A stretch of 64,000 nucleotides of DNA from Bos javanicus (lineage: Eukaryota; Chordata; Mammalia; Artiodactyla; Bovidae): assembly GCF_032452875.1 (NCBI RefSeq), contig NC_083878.1, positions 59,749,378 through 59,813,377 of the forward strand, given 5' to 3'. Below, piece by piece: positions 54,501 through 63,500 of the stretch. The position numbers were made by a program, and so were the translations under genes. Below the pieces are notes generated by a model. It did no database searches. It was not told where the DNA came from and worked only from the letters and a program-made list of their open reading frames with translations. Position 1 is the first letter of the stretch. Every line of letters begins with the position of its first letter.

Positions 54501-57500
54501 TAAAAGTGATTTCTATTAACTTCAACTTTACTTTATATACTCAAAATCTACTTACTATTACAGAAATCTGTATATTTAAGGTCTAAATTTCACACTCCAA
54601 ATAAGATTTTATACCCACAGATCTTACTCCGAAGACACAGGAAACTAAGTACCAAGTAAAGACATTTCAACTAAGGTCAAAATAAAAGGAAGGAATGAGA
54701 GCAAAACACAAAGGTACAAATGAAGTAGAAAAACTATGACATTTTCAACTCATTACAGACTGATAAAAATGCCCTTAAGGATAAGGACTTACAAAATTCA
54801 CAAAGATACATGTACATAATTCATCTCTATTAACAAGTTAATGTAAAATTTTCTGAACATACCTGACTAGCATCCTTTATATGTATGTTGTCAACTAATT
54901 TGCACAACAACCAAAAATATTCTTTACATCCAGGTTTTAACATTGGTTCTTCTTCATAATCATCTATCTATCAAAAAAAATTTAAACTTTGTAAAAATAG
55001 TTTAAAAGGGGAAAATGAACTTAAAATTATATTTTAAAATCTTTTAGGGTTTATTAAAAAAATTAAATCCTTACAAACTAAACAGTATTCAAAATTTAAC
55101 CAAAAAATTCTGAAGAAGACACTCCTGGTTTCTTTAAAATTAAAACTACTATGTACATAAGTGAATGATGAGAAGTTTGAGGAAAACATTACTCTCAAAT
55201 TACTTATAAACTACTTGGAGAAGATATGAATAATGTATAATACTAAATAGTGTAGTGTCAACTAAAAATTCAATGACAATGTGAAAACACAAGAAACCTA
55301 CAGAAAATGAGTATATATAAATCTACCCACATGTAATGGTCTATTATAGTTTTCAAATCTGAAAAATAAAGAACATTACATTTCTTACACAGTCAATGAC
55401 AGTAAATATGGAGAAGAAAAATCCTACAATGCATCATATTTCTAGAGATTAGTACAATTTACTTATTAATGGGCCCTGAATTTATTATGTGGGAGAAGGG
55501 GTTTACAAGGCTAGCAATGAATAAAGTTGAAAATTCTAAGTATCACAAAGATAAAACAACTGTGATTGAGTAAGGAGAGAGCTACATTTATGATGTTTCT
55601 ATCATTCAACTTATCAACACAAGGCTCAAAACTTATAAAGACAAATGTTATTTCCAAAACAGAATACCCATGAGATCCCACAGAGCTGAAACCAAAGCAC
55701 ATAGAATCTATCCTTAAAGTGTAACATGGACACAATATGTCACAATGCTATTACTTTAAGAACTATATAACTATCATCCTCCTGGTGAAAACTATAAATA
55801 GTAAACAGGTATTCAAAATGACTTGCAAGAATAATATAATGATAAACGTGGGGCAAATGAAAATGCAGAAATAGAAACTGCTGTTGAACACAGTAAAATC
55901 TTACTCTGATAGGTTTGAGTGCTTGAGCATCTGGAAGGAACTTCAACAATGTTGAGGCAGCCAGTAGCAGAAAAGAGCGATTGATTGAGTCTCCTCCATC
56001 CAGCCCTGATAGAGATAACTTATAAAGACCATTGCAAGACTCATGACGGACTGCAGTCTAAATGAAAAAGCAAGTTCCAAAGATAATCTGAGTCAGTGAT
56101 AAGAAATTAATCTTAACGTTGCTAGAAATAATATGTTAGATGGCTTCTTTAATAACATATTTTAAAACACAATGTCCTGATCACATACTCAGGCATGTAA
56201 ATAATACATGATCAAATGAAGTACCCCAAAGTATATACAGCAATATGTAAAAACATTTTGGAAATTCCCAAATACGGCCATAAAAAAAAAAAACTAAATA
56301 AATACAAGAACAGACAAATACAAAAAGGATTGAGAAGAGATTATTCATAATAATTTACATGATTAAGTAACAAGAAAAATATTTTCAGAACTAGAAGCAA
56401 CTTAGGAAGTATTTAAACCAAAATATATTACAGATTTTAGAATCTTGTTCAAATGTTAGAATAGTTACCTGGGACAGAGCCAGAACAAGAACACATATGC
56501 ATTCAATACAAAGCTAATAATTCTAGAAAATGTTCTCTAAAAAAGATGTGAATATCGTGGCTAAGTGTACTAATAAGTGTTTCAACTACTTCATTTAGGA
56601 TATGGTGTGAGTAACATCAAGATATGATTGGTGAAAATTATACTGACTTCAGTGTCAACAATGAAACAAACTTATTGTCGGTCTCTCTTGCATCTAAGGA
56701 TACTCTCAACTAGATAAAGCAAAATAAATTTCTCTAAAATATAAATTACAATAATAAAGGCTCAAATCTTTCTAAACCCTCAGAAAACAAAAAACCCCAA
56801 AGAAATCACTCTGTAAACAAATACTACAAAAAGAAGAAAAACATAAATGCTACACAGTAACATTCACGCTGAAGTGTACATAGTTCAAAATACTAGATCT
56901 TAAAGGATTAGTAAGTACTTTCCAGGATATATTTATGGAATCACATTCATTTGTTTCCATTAGCTCTTTTTATTATCAGTGCTAATAATATGAAAAAATA
57001 TGAAGAGTACTGCTAATCTTCAAACTTTAGCTTACCTCAGGAATAAGGAGAGTCAATTTCTTTAGCCAATCTTGTAAATGATCACTATCAGCAAGGCTAG
57101 ATTTCACTAAAGAACAGCAATGAGCCCAACTCACCAAGAGCCACATAGAATAATGTGAAACTAAAGAAAAATTGGAAAAAAGTTACTATAAAAATTATTA
57201 TAAAGGCTTGTACTATAAAGAAAACAAAATGTTCATTATTAAAGAAAGGTATTATACGTAAATGTTTCCAGCCATCCAAATCTTTAGTTTCCAGCCATCC
57301 AAATCTTTATCTATTAAAAATCAACTTTGTGGAACCCTTACCTTCATGTCTAGACCTGTGATCAGATTGAGCTTTCAAAACTCTGTAAAGTAAAAACATA
57401 CCACCAGGAATAGTTAAATTCAGCAATGAATTAAAAAATAACTATTTCTTACTATATTTATCATTTAACTTTCCCAAAAGATAATAGGTTTTTATGAAAG

Positions 57501-60500
57501 ATACTAATTTATTTTTCCATGGTCTTCATTTTTTGTTTAAAGAATCACTGGCAAAATCTTACTATAACAAACACTAAATGACTTCATATTTAATAAATAA
57601 AATCTGAGTGAATCCCATATTGACTTAAGTGCACTCTCACAGTGCCTAAAAATTTGGTTACTGAAGTGACATGCATTACAAACAGAAAGGTTATAATGGT
57701 TTAGAACCTAAATATAAGACTTCTAAAAGGAAAAAAATCATACACTGGCATAAAATGACCTTTTTTTTTTGTATGGGTAAGTTCAATTTTCACTGGGAAT
57801 AGTTAAAAGTAAATTATTGAAAAGTAGAGAAAAATAACTAATTTAATTCTATATTGCTTCAGTTCTATTTTTTCCCCATGATACTTTTAGTAACTTCAGT
57901 GGAAAATGTATTACACCTCAATTTAAAGAAAACTAAACAGTAAAAATTTTCAGTTTAATAACACCATTACACAGGAATTTAGGTTCACCTTACAAATAAA
58001 TTGCTGTTTTTTTTTTCTTAAGAAAAGCACAGATCTCTAGATACCTACTTTGTTATAATTAAATTTTTATAATTAAAAAACACTTTTGAAAATTTCAAAA
58101 TCTATATAACTGATTTAAGTAAAAGGTACTGAAAAGTTAAAACTTATAAGTCAAGATCTGGTCATATTTCATGTTTAACTTTTATCATATTGGCTTAATA
58201 TATTTAACTTTACCAAGAGCAACCTACTCATGCACCTTTTAAATCTGCGGCATTTGAAGATTTTTGGTAACAGACAGTAAGTTTTTTCTAACTACCTTAA
58301 TTGATATAAACCTCCCAGCACCATATAAACTGAAGGTGGGAAGTATATAGAATGTATGTTAGAGGACAGGGAGAAAAAGTTAATAATTATTTATCTGGAG
58401 GAGAGTAACTGGTAGTTGGTACAGAAAATCTATTTTCCTCATACAAACCAAGGTCAAGTTACTGCACTTTCTTTGTTTCCCCACATTATCCATTCCTAAG
58501 TTTTATAACTAATAGGTGAAGTGCCTGACACTAATAATGGTGAGCAAAATCAGATAAAGTACATACAAAACTATACTGTCAGTGAGGTAAAGCAAGTATT
58601 AATCAAGTAATACAAATTCAATAGAGACAAACACTAAAGAAAGACAAACTAAAAAAGAAATAATCTTAAAATAATCATGCTACTTATATTCAACCACTGC
58701 TTATGAAGGTGACTTTTAAAAGCATCTAAAAAGAAACAACTAGCTATTAGCCATAAATAAGCACTTTGAAACATGTTTACATGAACTCTGTAAATCATCT
58801 GAGTAACAACGGCAAGCTTAAGCCCAACATAACACCTAGAGAAAACAGTACTTGAAAATATTTCTACATACTTTAATGTATCATTTAAGGTATTTAAGGT
58901 ATTTTTAAGGTTATTTAAGGTTATTTATTTAAGGTATACAGAGTCAGGTCTTTATGTATTAGCAAATATCATTTATACACTATTAAAATTTTGTACATTA
59001 TTTTTTAAAAATCGCCAATGTAGCCCAAATAAATTGGATCATATGACAGGTTTAAACTACATTCTTAAATAAATATTTCCAGCTTTATCTACTGAGAGCC
59101 CAGAAGAAAGTTAACATTAGGAGCCATGAGTATCCATATTTCACTGGTTCCACGCCAACAACTAGGGCTTCCTAAACACTGATTCCAGAACTAAGGCGTA
59201 TAAGCAAAGTGAACAGTAATAGTAATGAATTATCTTGCATTAAAAAATCCAACTTGATACTAAATAAAAGGAAGAGAAAGCTCTTCCTCACAATAAAATG
59301 TCAACTAATAAACATAAAATGAATGGCTGAGTTAGAAAATCACTAGTTTGCAAACACTGTACTGATACTTAATTCAGGCAAGATTCATCATCACTGTAAT
59401 CCATAGGGTAGTTTTAATTAGAAAAATCAGAAACTTCACTGTAGAGAAATCTGGATGAAACCAGACTGACTGATCAAAATCACTAATAATAAGACAAACT
59501 GCTATCACTGGGATGTATTGGGAAAGATATGCTACTTAAGGAGTATTCCTGCTAAAAGGTATAGTCTGAATTTAATTGTAAGGAACAATCAGGAAAACCT
59601 AAACCGAAAGGTGTTATAAAAGAACTGTCCTGGGATGCTCAAAAATGCCTGTTCCATGAAAGAAAGGATAAGAAATATCCCCTATTACAGGAAATGGAAG
59701 AAATATGACTATTAAACATAGTATGTTATCCTGGATGAGGAAAAAATTGCTATAAAGAATATTAATGGGGAAATTTGAGTATGGATAAGATGTTAGATAA
59801 TATTATATCAATGTTGAATTGTATTTCACTATAGTGGTCAGGAAACTGTCCTGGGTCTTAGGAAACACATCAAACTATTTATGGGTAAGTGACCATATGT
59901 CTAAACTCTTACAGAATTTAGGATAACCTGTAAATAAACGTGTGCACAGGGACACCCACAGAAAATGCTATAAAAACTTGCAAAATGTTGGTAACAATAT
60001 GCAAGTCTTAATGAATGATATGAAAGTGCACTAAAATACCCTAACCATTTATCTATTAGATTTCAAGTTTTTCCAGATTAAAATTTTTAAACACTGTATT
60101 CTTACTATACATACATACATAATATAAAAACATCATACCTAGGAGCCAGATTATCATATGTATAAGCAACAGACATAAGTCGCTGAATCAAACTGGTTCC
60201 TTGGACAAGAACAAGAAATACCTTTAAAATAAAAACATTTAAAAAAAAATCTGTAAGTACACTAAAGCACAAAACTGCATTTTAAACAGACTCCATATTA
60301 CTTTGATTTTTATTTATAAAAATATAAGGAATACTCTAAAAATGGTTATTGGAAAATACTACAAAAGTATTAAATACTAGAAAAACAGATTTTCATAAAC
60401 AAACGTAAGAATAACAACTTTAAAAAGAAAATAATAAAAATTTAGAAAATACACAGGCAAATCCTCTCTATTTGGTCCACAGATTATCTATTTGGCCCAC

Positions 60501-63500
60501 AAATTATCTGCATGTCACCCAACAGTGCAAGAAAAATTATACATTATACATGCCAGTGATTTTGGGGGGCAGTAGATGAAGTAACATTTTTCACTTGAAA
60601 TAAAACTATAGTTAACCAAGCTTGGAATCCAGATTTAAAATCCTGAGGTTCAACATTAGTTGACTTATTTTCAAGCTGTATGACTCTAATACTAAATTTC
60701 TCAGTTCTTAATCTATATAATAGAAAAAATATTTGCTAACTTAATAATTATTAAATTCCTTCTGCAGGCCCAAACTCATTCTGGCCACTAAACTCTAAAA
60801 AGCACTGTTCCTATCCTGGGGAAGTTAGTCCATGTAGCAGATAACATACAAAGCATTGCAGGAGCTTCCCTGGTGGCTCAGTGGAGAAGAGTTTGACCAC
60901 CAATACAGGAGACACAGGCTTGATCCCTGATCTGGGAGGGTCCCACATGCCATGGAACTAAGCCCAAAAGCCACAACTATTGAGCCCACATTCTAGAGCC
61001 TAGGAGCTGCAACTACTGAGCCCATATGCCACAACTACTGAAGCCTGCGTGCCCTACAGCCTGTGCTGCACAACAAGGGAGGCATCGGCAATGACAAGCC
61101 TGCACACTGCAACTAAAGAGTAGCTCCTGCTTGCTACAGCTAGAGAAAAGCCCTTGCAGCAACAAAGACACAGAGCAGACAAAAATACAGTACTTAAAAA
61201 AAAAAAAACAACAAAAGGCACTGCAACACAAGTATATGCAATGTGCCAAATGATCAACAGAAGAGAGCAGCAACTAAAGCTGTCCCAGACAAAATAAGGA
61301 GAGCTTTAAGAAAAACTATATTTAAGTTTGGAGGCTAATGGATACATGTATATGTATCGCTGAGTCCCTTTCCGGTTTCCCTGACTCATCACAATATTGT
61401 TGATTGGCTTTATCCCAATACAAAATAAAAAGTTAAAAAAAAAAAAGATAAGCTATACCTAGGCTGGAATTTGAAAGTTAAATTTGGAATCTGAAACTTC
61501 CAAAAGGCTACTGAAGGATAATAAATGAAATATTGCATGACAATAAATTAGGAAAGGAATTAGTGTTTCTTTCTATTAGATGATTTTGTCTCGAGAAAAA
61601 GAGTAACAAAAATTTCCCCTCAAATAGCTTAGATTTACATACTATGCTCTAATTATTAATGATAAACAAAGGAAAAAATATATCATATGCTCTTTTTCTA
61701 AACTAGAACTATAATATTGGCATATGCATAGAAAAAAATATGCACATAAAAAGAGAATCCATGGTAATGACTTGTGACTCTGGGGAAGGTTCATTTGTAT
61801 ATTCTTTTTTGCCACATCACAGTTTGCAGGATCTTAGCTCCCTGACCAGGGACGGAACCTGAGTCCTCAGCAGTGAAAGTGCAGAGTCCTAATCACTGAG
61901 CAGTTAGGGAATTTCCTCAATTGTACATTCTAAGTATTTTTAGTAATTATGTACTTGAACAAAATTTTTTTAGCCAATTATTTAAAAATCCCATATATGA
62001 GTATATGTATTTTATTTTTCTATCAGTAACAACTCATTGCTCTGAAGTTTCTTGAACAGGTATGAGGTAAGCTGCTGTCCTCAAATGATTACAATTTAAG
62101 GAACAGACCGAGTAAAAACTTATCTTCAACCTTCCCCGGTTCAGTTCACTGACAGAAACAGTGGAAGGGCAAATATTTGATTGTATGAACAACAGAATCC
62201 ACAGTCAGAAAGATTTAATTTTATTGCTGGATGTGCTGGTTATCGTGCCACTTTTGTTCAGCTCCAAACCCACCACACTGTGAACTTGCTCTGCCATTAT
62301 AATGGCTGGTAAATTTCTCCTCAGCCAGCTGGCTTTCTTTTAAGTTTGTCAACCTGGGATACTTGAGAGATACCTTACGTGCTTTTTCTTGTTTGTTTTG
62401 TATTGGGGTTTTTTTCTTGGTTGTGCCATGCAGCTTGTGGGATCTTAGTTCCTGACCAAGGATCAAACCTGGGCCCCTGGGTGGTAAAAGCATGAAGCTC
62501 TAACCACTGAACCACCAGGGAATTCTTGTTTTTTTGTTAACACTGTTCCAAAAGTATTTTAACCAGATGAGGAAACTGATTTCAGAATCAGTAACAGAAT
62601 GACTTCCTCAGAGGCCTAAACTCCAGTTCAGCAAGATCCCATCTATAGGCTTCTCACTTCTGGTAGTTATAATCTTTTACATATATTCCTCAAAAATATG
62701 TGAAATTGCCTGCATTACCTTAACATTCCCTTTTTAAATTATAGCCCTTCAAAACATGGGATTCTCTGATGGCTCAATGGAAAAGAATCCACCCGCCAAT
62801 GCAGAAGTCACGGGTTCAATTCCTATGTCGCGAAGATCCCCTGGAGAGGGAAATGGAACCCACTCTAGTATTCTTGTCTGGGAAAAATCCCAGATGGGGG
62901 CTACAGTCCAGGGAGTCACAAAAGAATCGGACACAACTTAGTAACTAAACAACTCTGAAACATACGAATAAAATTAGTTCTCAATTTTAAATCTACTCTG
63001 TTGGAATACCTAGTGTAGTTTGTTTTTCTGAATGGATCCTCCATTCAGCATAAAAATTATTGAGACCAACTAATCAACTCAACTCTACAGTTAGATAACA
63101 TATAGAATGGCATAAAATTCAATCTGCAATTTGGATGATGAACTGAAAAGTTTTACTCCTTCATAATTGCTACTGCTTTAAAATAAATGAAGGCATAACT
63201 TCTGCTGTGAGGTCATACTGTGGTGATTTAGGATAGCATTTCATAGATATCAGTGTTGTTCATTTTGTAAAATCAAACAAATTCTCTTAAAAGACAAGTG
63301 TTTTACTACAGTTTAATGGTAACGTTTCTACTTTACCTCTGTTAATCTTGGTATATGAAGACCCTTAGCATGATCACCAGCAGCCTTTCTTGATTTGCCA
63401 GGCCATGTTCTTTTCCTATGGCTTTCTGCTATACCAGACCAGGCAAAGACATCATGATAAGCTAAATCCAAATCAGATGGATCTACTGCAAACTGGCATA

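Larger units (their letters stand above)
53038..54862 (-). other. USP34 intron 6-7
   Basis: Contains a tiny L1M fragment (53328-53390) and a CHR SINE (53515-53625); otherwise unrecognised. Confidence 0.7.
57383..60138 (-). other. USP34 intron 2-3
   Basis: Mostly unrecognised AT-rich sequence, with a TATTTAAGG tandem (58882-58936) and an uncertain old repeat (59.38-60.01 kb). Confidence 0.65.
60222..63336 (-). other. USP34 intron 1-2
   Basis: Contains a CHRL SINE, an L1 3' end, two antisense CHR SINEs and a Bov-tA (60.87-62.95 kb); flanks unrecognised. Confidence 0.75.
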
